Assembly: GCA_041661625.1 (NCBI GenBank)
Contig: JBAZUB010000002.1
Location: 62,001-126,000 of the forward strand
Direction of reading: 5' to 3'
Length of the DNA: 64,000 nucleotides
Source of the DNA: Patescibacteria group bacterium
GTDB lineage: Bacteria; Patescibacteriota; Patescibacteriia; JAHIZJ01
In this document: positions 8,288 through 19,600 of the stretch, piece after piece
Numbering within the stretch: the first letter of the stretch is position 1
Layout: each line of letters begins with the position of its first letter
Position numbers and translations under genes: made by a program
Notes under the pieces: generated by a model
The model's database searches: none
What the model was told of the DNA's origin: nothing
The model's input: only the letters and a program-made list of their open reading frames with translations

Positions 8288-8920
8288 CTATTCAAAAACT
8301 ATCGTACTTAACACGGTTGTTAATAGAAATTCGCAGGTAGTTGATTCAATTTTACCGCAAAACAAACCCGGATCATTGGTCTGGGTGATCAGGGCGGTGG
8401 CGGTGTAGTAAGAATCATCTTTATTTAAATGAGCAGTAATAATATCTAACTTTTGGTCTCGATAGCTTCGTACTAGGAACATATTATTACGAGCCATTTC
8501 ATCAACGGTGAAAGTTTGTTTTGTTGTTGGAGTAAAGAATTCTGGCGTAGTTCGGATTAAAAAGCGTTTTGGATTTATAGTGAATTGTTTGTTGCTGACG
8601 GAGTCATCGGCTAGCTTACTTACATTGAGGGAGAGTTTATTTTCTCCCGACACAAAAGAAATAAAACCATCAGGAGCCTCATTATTAAACGACCACGTGG
8701 TCGGCATTTGTAACGAAAAATAAGCCGGCGATGTTGTCGTGGCCGTTGAGGGATAATGATATGTTACCCAGCCGGTAGTCGGTGTGGTACCCAAAGGACC
8801 GGCATATTTGTTGTAGTATCGCATCGGATTGAGGAATATAAGCCAACCCAAGGCCGCAATAGCGCTTATTACGACAACAATTATGCTGATAGCTAACAAC
8901 AATCTTTTGTGTGCTGACAT
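8288..8920 (-). CDS. membrane-anchored protein of unknown function
   Basis: 210 aa. One N-terminal span (LLLAISIIVVVISAIAALGW, residues 7-28) acts as signal anchor, with about 180 residues outside. The outer part has alternating beta patterns (WVTYHYP, FSLQMPTTWSF, GFISFVSGENKLSLNV) and two cysteines near the end (LFCGKIESTTCEF) that could form a disulfide. I recognise no family; it resembles PsbP-like or lipoprotein-like folds only in style. It lies alone between ftsK and the rpoC terminator. Confidence 0.65.
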   Translation of the reverse strand: MSAHKRLLLAISIIVVVISAIAALGWLIFLNPMRYYNKYAGPLGTTPTTGWVTYHYPSTATTTSPAYFSLQMPTTWSFNNEAPDGFISFVSGENKLSLNVSKLADDSVSNKQFTINPKRFLIRTTPEFFTPTTKQTFTVDEMARNNMFLVRSYRDQKLDIITAHLNKDDSYYTATALITQTNDPGLFCGKIESTTCEFLLTTVLSTIVFE

Positions 8921-8980
8921 GTATAGATCAAATATATATTCTATACGAAAAGATTATCACAATATAACCAATTAGACAAA

Positions 8981-9007
8981 ACACCCCGGCGTATTTCGTC
9001 GGGGTGT
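8981..9007 (-). terminator. rpoBC intrinsic terminator
   Basis: Reading the reverse strand, ACACCCCGAC pairs with GCCGGGGTGT across a short loop, followed by TTTTGTCT. It lies 25 bases after the rpoC stop. Confidence 0.85.
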
Positions 9008-9031
9008 TTCTATCAGAGAGAAGAGAGAGTT

Positions 9032-12000
9032 TTATTCTATCTTAGGAGCTTGTCTGAAAGCGGTTCCAGCCGGGATTAATTTACCGATGATGACATTTTC
9101 TTTCAAACCGCGCAGCCGGTCGACTTTTCCAGAGACAGCCGCTTCAATCAACACCCGAGCGGTTTCTTGGAATGAAGCCGCAGACAGGAAGCTGTCGGTC
9201 GAAAGCGAGGCCTTGGTGATACCGAGCAGCAGGTCTTCGCTAACAGCCCGTTTATCGCTGACCTTGAGTTTCCGATTGGCTTCGGCCAGCTCGCTCAAAG
9301 TGACAATTTCACCGGCCAGCAGATCGGTATCGCCGGCGTCTTTAATATAAACGCGGGAAAACATCTGCTTTACGATTACTTCAACGTGCTTATCGTTCAA
9401 TTTTTGTCCCTGCGATGAGTAGATGAATCTAATTTCCCGGATGACATATTTTTGAGCCGCTTCTTTACCCTTCAGTTTGTATAATTGATGCAAATCAAGG
9501 CTGCCGTCGGACAATTGCTGGCCCTTAGCGACCAGATCATCATCTTTGACCCAGAGTGAGTAGCCAACCGGTACAGGATATTCCCGTTCCTGCTGGCCGG
9601 TAGTGGTTACCCGGATCTCGTCATCAACTATGTTGGCGATACCATCATCATGCGTAATCGCCTTGTCTTTTCCCATGGCCCAAAGCAGGTCGCCTTTTTT
9701 TACCGATTGGCCGTTTTTGACCATGACTTTTAGTTCTGGCGAGGTTTTGGGATCATCGGGCAAAGGATATGTTTCGGTGATCGGTTCGTTGGAGGTCAGC
9801 TTGAGAGTAATCTGTTTGGCTTGTTTAAGCAGGCTGACTTTGCCGCCGACTTCGGCAATCAGAGCCGGTTTCTTGATTGGCCGAGCCTCAAATAATTCTT
9901 CCACGCGGGGCAAACCTTGGGTAATATCCAGACCAGCGACACCGCCAGTGTGGAAGGTACGCATGGTCAGCTGGGTGCCCGGTTCACCGATGCTTTGAGC
10001 GGCAATGATACCAACGGCGGTGCCGATCGCTACGGGCTTATTATAGCCCAGATCGTGGCCGTAGCATTTTTGGCAGACGCCGCGAATAGTCTGGCAGTTC
10101 ATAACCGATCGAATTTGAACCTCTGAGATTTCCAGCCCCTTCAGTTTTCCGATTAGTTCTTTGGTAACCAATGCCCCGGCGGAAATAAGCACCTTGCCGG
10201 TTTTGGGATGTTTGACATCGGAGATCGTATAGCGGCCGTAGATGCGGTCGGTCAGCTCCTCGCCCATGTCCTTGCATTCCGCTTGGGTAATGGTGAGGCC
10301 AATGTTATCGCCGCAATCTTCTTCAACCACCACCACGTCCTGTGAGACATCAACCAGGCGGCGGGTCAGGTAGCCGGCGTTAGCGGTTCTCAAGGCAGTA
10401 TCTGATAAGCCTTTGCGGGCGCCGTGTGTCGAGATAAAGTATTCCAGCACGTCGAAACCTTCTTTGAAATTTCCCTTCACCGGCAGCTCGATAATATCGC
10501 CAGCCGGGTTGGTGACCAAGCCTTTCATGCCCATCATTTGGGTAGCTTGGGCCCAGGTGCCGCGAGCGCCGGATTCAATCATGGCAAATACCGGACCCTT
10601 AGGATCGAGCGCTTGGCTGCTTTCTTTGGTCACTAGCTCTTTGGCGTGATCCCAGGTTTCGATAATTTTATTATGACGCTCTTCGTCGGTCAGTAAGCCC
10701 GATTGATAATGAGATTCGATTTCGTCGGCTACTTTTTCAGCGTCTGATATGATCTCATATTTACGTTTCGGTATTGGCAAGTCATGCATACCCCAGCTCA
10801 TACCAGATTGGGTGACATATTTGAAGCTAAGTGCCATGACCGCGTCCAGATATTTTACAGTCATGTCCGATCCAAACTCTTCCAGGATGTGGCTGGTCAA
10901 GATCCGCAATTCTTTTTTATCCAGTGTCTTGTTTACAAACTCCAAATCCTTGGGCAGAATCTGATTGAAAATAATCCGACCGGCGCTGGTCACGATTATC
11001 TTATTGTCTATTTTGACTCGAATCAGCTCCTGCAGTTTGATGTATTCGAGGCTATAAGATAGTATCGCTTCGTCGGAATGGCAGAACGACTTGATATGGG
11101 TCGTGTCGATATTAGCCTCATCGTGAATATAGGTCAGATAAAAACAGCCCAAAACGATATCTTGGTTTGGCATCACGATTGGCTCGCCGGTAGCAGGCTT
11201 GAGTAGGTTCTTATCGGCGCGCATTAACTCGGCCGCTTCCTCTTTAGCCTTGACGGTCAGGGGAACGTGTACGGCCATTTGGTCGCCATCAAAGTCTGCG
11301 TTGAAAGCGGTACAAACCAACGGATGAATCTGAATGGCCTTGCCTTCGATCAAGACCGGTTGAAAGGCCTGAATACCCAGCCGGTGCAAGGTGGGGGCGC
11401 GATTGAGCAGCACATTCGAATTCTTGGTGATCTCTTCCAGGATATCCCAGACCTCGGCGCGGTTGGATTCGATAAACCGGCTGGCCGAGCGGACGTTGTG
11501 AACATATTCGCGCAGAATCAACTGGCTGATCACGAAGGGCTTGAATAATTCCAAAGCCATGCGCTTGGGCAGGCCGCATTGATGCAGGTGCAAGCGGGGA
11601 CCGACCACGATGACAGAACGACCGGAATAGTCAACGCGTTTACCGAGTAGGTTTTGCCGGAAACGGCCCTGTTTGCCCTTGAGAATATCGGCAATCGATT
11701 TCAGCATGCGTTTCTGGCCGGTGGAGGCGGTGACAGTCTTGCCATGACGGGCGCTGTTGTCAATTAAAGCATCGACGGCTTCCTGGAGCATGCGTTTCTC
11801 ATTGCGGCAGATGACCTCGGGAGCATTCAATTCCAGCAGCCGCTTCAAACGATTGTTGCGATTGATTACGCGCCGATATAGATCGTTGAGATCGGACGCC
11901 GCAAACCGTCCGCCATCCAGTTGCACCATTGGTCGCAGGTCAGGCGGTATCACCGGTAAAGCAGTCAGAATCATCCATTCCGGTCGGATATTATTCTTCT

Positions 12001-12886
12001 TCAAATTGTGCACCAACTTCAATCGGCGCACCAGCTTGCGTTTGCGGTTTAAGGACGCGGTACGCATCTCGGTCTCGAGCTCGGAAATCAGCCCATCCAT
12101 ATCAATCACGTCGAGCAGGTGACGGACCGCTTCGGCGCCGATGCTAGCCTCGAAGACATGGCCGTACTTGAGCGATAAGTCTTGATAAGTGCTTTCCGAG
12201 ATTATTTGCAATCGTTTCAGGCTGCGCAGTTCCTTGCGGGCCAATTCAACTAAGGCGTCCAACTCCTTGATCTGTTCGTCTTTGAGCTTGGCATTGGCGG
12301 CCAATTCATCGGCCAGCATCTTCTCGTCGGGTTTGCTGGCATGGCGCTGGCGGGTTTCGTTGGCCAGGCGATTGAAGTTATTCTCAATCTGTTTTTTCTT
12401 CGATTGGCCCTCGCCGTCGATTTGCTTCAGGCTTTCCTGGCGCAGGTCCTCGTCGACCTTGGTAATAATAAAATTGGCGAAGTAGATAACCTTCTCAAGC
12501 TCCTGGGCGGATAGATCAAGCACTAGGCCGATCTTGGATGGCACGCCGCGGAGAAACCAGATGTGTGAAACCGGCGCGGCCAGATCGATATGACCCATGC
12601 GCTCACGGCGGACGATACTGCGGGTCACTTCCACGCCGCATTTGTCGCAAATAATGCCCTTGTAGCGAATCCGCTTGTATTTGCCGCAGTAACATTCCCA
12701 ATCCTTAGATGGGCCAAAAATCTCTTCGGCAAACAAGCCGTCTTTTTCCGGTTTCTGAGTGCGGTAGTTGATGGTTTCCGGTTTGGTTACCTCGCCGTAC
12801 GACCATTTGTGGATGTCGTCAGGAGAAGCCACCTTTAACCGGATGGCCCGGAAGTCCGGACTCTTCGATTCGTCTTGGTGGGGCAT
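9032..12886 (-). CDS. rpoC: RNA polymerase subunit beta prime
   Basis: 1284 aa. The N-terminal zinc knuckle is seen as CYCGKYKR...CDKCG. The catalytic NADFDGDQM, whose three Asp hold the active-site magnesium, is near residues 528-536. The second zinc site is CQTIRGVCQKC, and GEPGTQLTMRTFHTGG lies in the trigger-loop region. Size and order match bacterial beta prime without large lineage inserts. It starts 8 bases after rpoB and ends in a clear intrinsic terminator, so rpoBC form one unit from the promoter at 16438-16465. Confidence 0.98.
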   Translation of the reverse strand: MPHQDESKSPDFRAIRLKVASPDDIHKWSYGEVTKPETINYRTQKPEKDGLFAEEIFGPSKDWECYCGKYKRIRYKGIICDKCGVEVTRSIVRRERMGHIDLAAPVSHIWFLRGVPSKIGLVLDLSAQELEKVIYFANFIITKVDEDLRQESLKQIDGEGQSKKKQIENNFNRLANETRQRHASKPDEKMLADELAANAKLKDEQIKELDALVELARKELRSLKRLQIISESTYQDLSLKYGHVFEASIGAEAVRHLLDVIDMDGLISELETEMRTASLNRKRKLVRRLKLVHNLKKNNIRPEWMILTALPVIPPDLRPMVQLDGGRFAASDLNDLYRRVINRNNRLKRLLELNAPEVICRNEKRMLQEAVDALIDNSARHGKTVTASTGQKRMLKSIADILKGKQGRFRQNLLGKRVDYSGRSVIVVGPRLHLHQCGLPKRMALELFKPFVISQLILREYVHNVRSASRFIESNRAEVWDILEEITKNSNVLLNRAPTLHRLGIQAFQPVLIEGKAIQIHPLVCTAFNADFDGDQMAVHVPLTVKAKEEAAELMRADKNLLKPATGEPIVMPNQDIVLGCFYLTYIHDEANIDTTHIKSFCHSDEAILSYSLEYIKLQELIRVKIDNKIIVTSAGRIIFNQILPKDLEFVNKTLDKKELRILTSHILEEFGSDMTVKYLDAVMALSFKYVTQSGMSWGMHDLPIPKRKYEIISDAEKVADEIESHYQSGLLTDEERHNKIIETWDHAKELVTKESSQALDPKGPVFAMIESGARGTWAQATQMMGMKGLVTNPAGDIIELPVKGNFKEGFDVLEYFISTHGARKGLSDTALRTANAGYLTRRLVDVSQDVVVVEEDCGDNIGLTITQAECKDMGEELTDRIYGRYTISDVKHPKTGKVLISAGALVTKELIGKLKGLEISEVQIRSVMNCQTIRGVCQKCYGHDLGYNKPVAIGTAVGIIAAQSIGEPGTQLTMRTFHTGGVAGLDITQGLPRVEELFEARPIKKPALIAEVGGKVSLLKQAKQITLKLTSNEPITETYPLPDDPKTSPELKVMVKNGQSVKKGDLLWAMGKDKAITHDDGIANIVDDEIRVTTTGQQEREYPVPVGYSLWVKDDDLVAKGQQLSDGSLDLHQLYKLKGKEAAQKYVIREIRFIYSSQGQKLNDKHVEVIVKQMFSRVYIKDAGDTDLLAGEIVTLSELAEANRKLKVSDKRAVSEDLLLGITKASLSTDSFLSAASFQETARVLIEAAVSGKVDRLRGLKENVIIGKLIPAGTAFRQAPKIE

Positions 12887-12894
12887 ATAGTATG

Positions 12895-15800
12895 TTACTT
12901 CTTGTTCTTGGACTCTCGTTTTTTAGGCTCAGGTTCAGGCGGCGTTTCAACCGGCGCCTCGATATCGGCCGACGTTTCAATTTTTTCCTGAATCGGCTGA
13001 CCGTCGGAACCGAGCAGCTCAACGTCCAGCGCTAAACCTTTTAACTCCCGGACCAAGACATTGAAAGATTCCGGGATGTTGATTTTATTGATTGGTTCGC
13101 CTTTGATAATCGCTTCATAAGCCTTGGAACGGCCGGGGACATCGTCGGACTTGATGGTCAGCATTTCTTGCAGAGTGTGCGCGGCACCATAGGCCTCGAG
13201 CGCCCAGACTTCCATTTCACCGAACCGCTGTCCGCCGAACTGGGCTTTACCACCGAGCGGCTGCTGGGTGACTAATGAGTATGGACCGATCGAACGCTGG
13301 TGAATCTTGTCTTCCACCAAGTGATTCAGTTTGAGCATATAAATGTAGCCGACGGTAACTTTTTGATCGAACGGCCGACCGGTTCGCCCGTCGTAGACTG
13401 AAACCTTGCCATCTTCGGGCAAACCCGCTTTTTTCAATTCTTCCCGAATTTGAACGTCGGACATGCCATCGAGTGTCGGGGTGGCGACTTTATAGCCCAG
13501 CTGATGGGCGGCAAAACCGATATGCGTTTCCAAAATTTGACCCAGGTTCATACGGGAGACGACGCCCAATGGGTTGAGTATAATATCGACCGGGCGGCCA
13601 TCCTCGAGGAAGGGGAGATCTTCAGTGGCAACGATGCGGGAAATAACACCCTTATTACCATGGCGGCCGGCCAGTTTGTCGCCTACCTGGACCTTGCGCA
13701 ATTGAGCCACCGACACTTGGATGGTCTTAATCACGCCGGCGGGCAGTTTGTCGCCAGTTTCCTTGGAAAATATCTTAATATCAACGACTTTGCCGTGTTC
13801 GCCATGTTCGAGATAAAGCGAGCTGTCTTTGACGTCTTTGGCTTTTTCACCAAAGATGGCGCGCAATAACTTTTCTTCGGCGGACAGTTCGGTTTCACCT
13901 TTGGGAGTTATTTTACCGACTAGAATGTCGCCAGATGAAACCTCGGCGCCGATTCGAACCACGCCCTCTTCATCCAGGTCTTTTAGTTTCTCTTCGCTGA
14001 CATTCGGTATGTCGCGGGTAACTACCTCCGGACCTAATTTAGTATCGCGTACGTCTACCGAGTAGTCTTCAATGTGTATGGAACTAAAGACATCGTTCTG
14101 AACCAAACGTTCCGACAGCAGAATCGCGTCCTCATAGTTGCCGCCGTCCCAGGGGATGAAGGCTACCAGCACATTTTGACCTAGTGCTAACTCGCCGTTT
14201 TCGGTCGAAGCGCCGTCGGCAATGACATCGCCAGCCTGTAATTTTTGGCCGACATCAACCAGTACGTGTTGATTCATGCAGGTGGCCGCGTTGGACCGGA
14301 CAAAGTTGCCCATCGGATAGACTTGAGTCGTGCCATCATCGGCCAACACCTGGACTTCCGAGGCCTGGCACTTGATCACGCGGCCGGGCTTGGTGTTCAG
14401 CACCACATGACCGGAATCCCGGGCGGCGCGCGCTTCCACGCCGGTGCCGACGATCGGCGCCTGGGGACGGATGCAGGAAACAGCCTGACGTTGCATATTG
14501 GTACCCATCAAGGCGCGGGTAGCGTCATCATTTTCCACAAACGGGATCAGGGAAGTGGCCACGCTAATGATCTGATTCGGGGCGACGGCCATTAAATTGA
14601 TTTGTTCGGTGGGGACTATGGCCGGCTCGCCGTGTTTGCGGGCTTCGGCGCGGTCAAAGGCGAGGTTGTTATATTCGTCGACCGGCGTGGTGGCGGCGGT
14701 GGAGATGTATCGCTCTTCTTCAAAAGCGTCCAGATACACCAGCTCATCGGAAACGTGCGGCCGAATAGCGATCATGGACTGGCCATTGCTGGCGATATGC
14801 TCAGCCACCTCTTTGGTAATCAGTTCGCCCGCCTTAGTAATTACCTTACCTTGGGCATCGGTAATATTTTCCCGGGCGATACGATTGACGGTTTTGGACG
14901 GTTTATTCTCAATTTCGTTGTAGATTTTGCAATACGGTGTTTCGATAAAACCAAAGTCATTCACCCGCGCGTAGGTGGTCAAGTGGCCTACCAAGCCGAT
15001 ATTCGGACCTTCGGGAGTGGCGATCGGACAGATACGGCCATAGTGCGTGCGATGCACATCGCGGACGTCGAAACCGGCTCGTTCGCGCGATAACCCGCCG
15101 GGACCCATGGCGGACAAGCGGCGCTTGTGTTCCAATTCCGCCAGGGGATTGGTCTGATCCATGAACTGGGACAGCTGCGAAGACATGAAGAATTCCTTGA
15201 CCGAACCCATCACCGGACGGGCATTGATCAATTGGCTTGGCGTCAGGGTATTCACGTCCATCGTACTCATGCGGTCGCGGATAATGCGTTCCATGCGGGA
15301 CAGTCCGACGCGGAATTTGTTCTGGACCAATTCACCGATGGCGCGGACGCGGCGGTTGCCCAAGTGGTCGATATCATCGGCTTCCCGCTGGGTATTGTTC
15401 AAATCGATGATTTCTTTGATAATTGAAACCAAATCATCAATCCGTAAGATGCGCGTCTCTTTATTATTGGGGATATCAAAACCGAAGCGCTGGTTGATCT
15501 TGTAGCGTCCCACTCGGCCGAAGTCATAGCGGTCAAAAGAGAAGAACATCTTGAAAATCAGCTCGCGGGCATTGTCGACCGTAGCTAAATCGCCCGGGCG
15601 GATGCGTTTGTAGACTTCCTTTAAGCCTTCGGCTTCCGAACGAGCCGCGTCCTTTTCGATCGTCTTCGTAATATACTGGACATCGGGGTTGGCGTCGGCG
15701 CCTTCAAACAGTTTCTTGAGCTCCTCGTCGCTCCCGACCCCAAAAGCGCGCAGCAAACTAGTGATCGGTACCTTCCGTTTGCGATCGATCTTAACAATTA

Positions 15801-16329
15801 TTACGTTGTTGTAATCGGTCTCTAGTTCAAGCCAGGCGCCGCGGTTGGGGATGATCTTGGCGCCGTAGTAACGGCGGCCGCGATAGAGCTCCGAAGTAAA
15901 AAACACTCCGGCTGATCGGATCAGCTGGGATACTACGACGCGCTCAATGCCATTGATAATGAAGGTGCCGCGGTCAGTCATCAACGGAAAGTCGCCCAAA
16001 TAGACCTCTTGTTCCTTGATTTCACCGGTTTTCTTGTTGACCAGTCGGCAATTGACCCGGAGAGCGGCCTCATAGGTCAGATTCTTGGCTTTGGCCGTAT
16101 TTTCGTCGAATCTGGGCTCATCCAGGTAGTAATTCTCGAAGTATAACTCAAGATTCCGGCCAATATACTCTTGGACGGGTGAAATCTCTTCAAATAGCTC
16201 TTTTAACCCCTCACGAAAAAACCAGTCATACGACTTGCGCTGGATTTCGATCAGATTGGGTAACGATATTGCTTCGCGCAGGGGCTTAAAGTACTTGCGC
16301 TCCTGCCTTTTAGTATGCAATTGAGACAT
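12895..16329 (-). CDS. rpoB: RNA polymerase subunit beta
   Basis: 1144 aa. Signature stretches include SSQLSQFMDQTNPLAELEHK with RRLSAMGPGG (the rifampicin pocket), HYGRICPIATPEGPNIGL, KLAGRHGNKGVIS and QPLGGKAQFGGQRFGEMEVW. In the rifampicin pocket the E. coli S531 position is S in RRLSAMGPGG, the sensitive-type residue. The C-terminus carries a Pro/Glu/Lys-rich tail of about 30 residues not needed for the core. No ribosomal protein genes (rplJL) lie upstream as in many bacteria; the gene has its own promoter. Confidence 0.98.
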   Translation of the reverse strand: MSQLHTKRQERKYFKPLREAISLPNLIEIQRKSYDWFFREGLKELFEEISPVQEYIGRNLELYFENYYLDEPRFDENTAKAKNLTYEAALRVNCRLVNKKTGEIKEQEVYLGDFPLMTDRGTFIINGIERVVVSQLIRSAGVFFTSELYRGRRYYGAKIIPNRGAWLELETDYNNVIIVKIDRKRKVPITSLLRAFGVGSDEELKKLFEGADANPDVQYITKTIEKDAARSEAEGLKEVYKRIRPGDLATVDNARELIFKMFFSFDRYDFGRVGRYKINQRFGFDIPNNKETRILRIDDLVSIIKEIIDLNNTQREADDIDHLGNRRVRAIGELVQNKFRVGLSRMERIIRDRMSTMDVNTLTPSQLINARPVMGSVKEFFMSSQLSQFMDQTNPLAELEHKRRLSAMGPGGLSRERAGFDVRDVHRTHYGRICPIATPEGPNIGLVGHLTTYARVNDFGFIETPYCKIYNEIENKPSKTVNRIARENITDAQGKVITKAGELITKEVAEHIASNGQSMIAIRPHVSDELVYLDAFEEERYISTAATTPVDEYNNLAFDRAEARKHGEPAIVPTEQINLMAVAPNQIISVATSLIPFVENDDATRALMGTNMQRQAVSCIRPQAPIVGTGVEARAARDSGHVVLNTKPGRVIKCQASEVQVLADDGTTQVYPMGNFVRSNAATCMNQHVLVDVGQKLQAGDVIADGASTENGELALGQNVLVAFIPWDGGNYEDAILLSERLVQNDVFSSIHIEDYSVDVRDTKLGPEVVTRDIPNVSEEKLKDLDEEGVVRIGAEVSSGDILVGKITPKGETELSAEEKLLRAIFGEKAKDVKDSSLYLEHGEHGKVVDIKIFSKETGDKLPAGVIKTIQVSVAQLRKVQVGDKLAGRHGNKGVISRIVATEDLPFLEDGRPVDIILNPLGVVSRMNLGQILETHIGFAAHQLGYKVATPTLDGMSDVQIREELKKAGLPEDGKVSVYDGRTGRPFDQKVTVGYIYMLKLNHLVEDKIHQRSIGPYSLVTQQPLGGKAQFGGQRFGEMEVWALEAYGAAHTLQEMLTIKSDDVPGRSKAYEAIIKGEPINKINIPESFNVLVRELKGLALDVELLGSDGQPIQEKIETSADIEAPVETPPEPEPKKRESKNKK

Positions 16330-16437
16330 AAAACTCCACCCTCTCCCGTGTCGCCAGCCAGGAGACGGGGTATGAATCTATAAAATTGGCTCAATTTCGC
16401 CTGAAAAACCCTATATTTACGCCTAACATGTAAATTG

Positions 16438-16465
16438 ATGATAACACAAAAAACCAAGTTGTCAA
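16438..16465 (-). promoter_or_regulatory. rpoBC promoter
   Basis: On the reverse strand a perfect TTGACA (16460-16465), a 16-base spacer and TATCAT (16438-16443). The predicted start is about 100 bases before the rpoB ATG. Confidence 0.8.
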
Positions 16466-16614
16466 CATATACGGTTCAGGGTGTCAAAAACGTACTAAAA
16501 AAACCTAATATTAGCCAATTAGTTGAAATTTTTGGCTAACGGTAAATAAAATGAACACTTTATTGTGCACAGTCAATAGACAAGTTATCCACAGTTATTA
16601 TTTAGAAAATGAAA

Positions 16615-16636
16615 CCAGGCTCATATGTGAGCCTGG
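16615..16636 (-). terminator. terminator of the 1245-aa fibre gene
   Basis: CCAGGCTCA pairs perfectly with TGAGCCTGG around a 4-base loop; on the reverse strand it is followed by TTTCATTTTCT. It lies 34 bases after the stop at 16670. Confidence 0.8.
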
Positions 16637-16669
16637 AGACATATTTTCTAGCAGATATTGCAGCAAATA

Positions 16670-19600
16670 CTAACGCAATTCGTATTTCATGTAATAGGCC
16701 GATACGATCTTCTGCTTGATCAGACGCCCCGAAAGGTTAAGACAGGGCATATATGCGTAACACGTACCCCGATATTTATCACCACTGGCGCAGATATTAA
16801 CATATGTATTATCAATACAAACCTGGCTTGGCGTGTCGCTATAGGGGTAATCCGGGTCTACCAGATAGGCCGCTCCGGTGCAGGATCCATTAAGATAGTA
16901 ATTGGTGCCATACGCATCAGCCGAAACCTCGGTAGAATTGGGCGGACAAATCAATCCACCGGCTGCATATGCCAAACTGCTAGAAATGGCGGAGCCGGTA
17001 TCGTACCAGAATTTAACGCCGGTTGCCGTGTTGTCTCTGGTGGTGCCGGTGGTATAGATATAACGCCCGAGGCAGACATCGGTACCGATTTCGCAGACAC
17101 TTATCGAAACCGGCTTATCGCGACCTTGAAGTATCAGGTGGTTAGGAATACCGACCTTGCCGGAAAAAGTCGCTGCCCATCCGGTGCCGTCCTGTTGAGC
17201 GTACAGGGCCGAGCCCGACGCATTATTGGCATATATGCCCAACCCATCATTAGCATTGCCCGTGTTTGATGATCCAGCATTGATAGTTAACTTGGCATTG
17301 GGTCCGGTTTGTCCAATGCCGACCTTGCCGGTTCCGGTTATGTTTAGATCGCTTCGACCCTGTGTTCCGAGCGACAGTATTTTATTTTCGTAGGAACCCA
17401 CGTAGGCTTCTCCGGTGCCCGCTATGGAAATTTCCAGCCCGTCCCCGGCCGTTTGTCCGGTGTTCGTATTTTGCAGCAGCAGTACCGTGGGTGAGGCCGT
17501 GTCTTTGTACATATTCAGGAGAGACCTAGGAGTTGTTGTGCCCACGCCAACATTACCGCCCGTGAGAATAGTGATTCGGTCTTCGTTGCCACTACCATTT
17601 GCTAAGCGCAGGTCATTGCCGGCAGTGTACACACTGGCATAACCGGCCGCCGGCTTGAACTTCAATAAACTGCCGGTGGTGCTAAACTGTATGTTGCCGG
17701 CAACGGTAAGTTTCTCGGTCAGGGTAGCGGTGCCAATGCCTACGTTGGTTCCATTATCAAATATTTGGGAGTCGCCCAGTGTGGTGCCGGCCGTGAATTT
17801 TGGTAAATAGTTGATTGTGCCCGAACCACCAATTCCGCCGCCACCCAGGTCGTCAGTTTCGCATGTCACCGACCCGTCAGCCGCGATTGCTCTAATCGAA
17901 CTGCCGGCCGCGCAATCGGAAAAATATTTGGTCGTGCCATCCAGCTTGTATATGCTGCTCGCTATCGCTAAGCCGCCGCTATTGTTCAAGCGCAGATACT
18001 CGACACCGCCCTTGTAGAATCTAATCCCCTCCTTGCCTTCGATGGTCAGCGCTTGATTTGGCGTAAGATTGCTGGCGACTCCAATTAGACCGATTCGATC
18101 AGTTGTCATGCCGCCAATGATGAGCGCGTCAGCATCAGATCGCGCGCTGACTTGGCCCGAGAAGTACCCCGCATAACCAGCCGCGTTAGTCTGCTCACCG
18201 TAGATGGCCGCGTTAGCCGAATTGTTTTTTACCGATAGTTGCGTTGAATCACCAATATTATTATGCCCAATTGCCACCTTGTCAGTCGCCTCATTGTTGG
18301 GATTGATAGTGTTGGCGCTGGCACCGGCTTCCCAGAGGCTAGACCCTCCAGCTATGGCCCAAGAGAGATTGCCCGAGCCATCGTTCTTTAAATAGGTACC
18401 TACACCACCCTGCGCATTTGGCCAAGAGTAGGTAATGTTTCGTAATTTAATGATATTGCCCGTGGAGTCGACCTGGAACTGGTGGCTGCTGCCGACCGTG
18501 AGAAGGGAAGTGGGGGCGGTATCACCAATGCCAACATTGCCGCCGGTCAAAATAGTGATACGGTCTTCGTTGCCATTACCATTAGCTAGGCGCAGATCAG
18601 TGCCGGTGGTATATATGCTGGCGAAACCGGCGGTCGGTTTAAATTTCAGTAAACCGCCGGTTGTACTTAGTTGAATGTTGCCTGCTATGGTAAGCTTTTC
18701 AGTCATCGTGGTGGTTCCAATGCCAACATTGCCATTCATCAAGGCGGTTCGCCCCGAGAAGTAACCGGCGAACCCCGCGGCGTTCAGCTGTTCAGCATAA
18801 ATTGCCGAATTAACAGAATTATTATAGGTGGCGAAAGCGGTCAGATCACCCTCGGTTGCTTGACCTACCCGGACCTTGTCATCGATCTCGGCCGGATAAA
18901 CACTGTTAACGCCATTATGCGTCCAGAGAGTGTTGATCTGCAATCGATGATTCCCGCCCCCGACATTAATTTCCTGAGTCCAGATGCCGGTGCCGTTAAC
19001 TAATTCGCTGCCGAGATATTCTGGAGTAGCATCTGCCGCGCTAGTCATGACCATGAAAGTGTCAGAACCAGCCGCACCGAAATCGTCGAATTCACAGGTT
19101 ACGGTGCCATCAGCCGCGATGGCTCGGATAGAATTGCCAGCCGCACAGTCCGCAAAAAACTTGGTTGTGCCGTTCAGCTTGTACAGTCCACCCGACATAG
19201 CCAAGTCGCCGTCGATACCCAGCTCTTGATTTGGGCTGACGGTATTGATACCCATCCGGCCTCCCATAACAACGGTTTTACCAGAAAAATATCCTGCATA
19301 CCCATTGGCGTTAGCTTGTTCGAAATATCCTGCGGCATTCAATGAGCCGTTCTTCACGGATAATTGCGTCGAATCACCAATATTATTGTGCCCAATTGCC
19401 ACCTTGTCGGTCGTCTCGTTAATCGGATTGATCGTGTTCGCGGTCGCGCCGGCTTCCCAGAGGCTGGCGCCCGCACCCTGATCGACGCCACAGAAAAGAT
19501 TGCCATTGGCGTCGACGTCGACCGTGTTATTTCCGGTGCAGCCTGTGAGGCCGGGGATTCTGATGGTGCCATCTCCGAGTATGCGCATTCGCTCAGCAAA

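Larger units (their letters stand above)
16330..16669. other. rpoB upstream region, no gene
   Basis: No plausible ORF. Holds the rpoB promoter (16438-16465), an inverted repeat TTAGCCAA / TTGGCTAA (16511-16518 with 16532-16539) that on the reverse strand is followed by a T7 run and may be a second terminator, a single DnaA-box match TTATCCACA (16585-16593), and the terminator of the fibre gene (16615-16636). Confidence 0.7.

Noticed and set aside
16585..16593. TTATCCACA, a DnaA box, suggesting an origin
   Set aside because: Only one copy, no AT-rich unwinding region with clustered boxes, and dnaA, dnaN or rpmH are not nearby.
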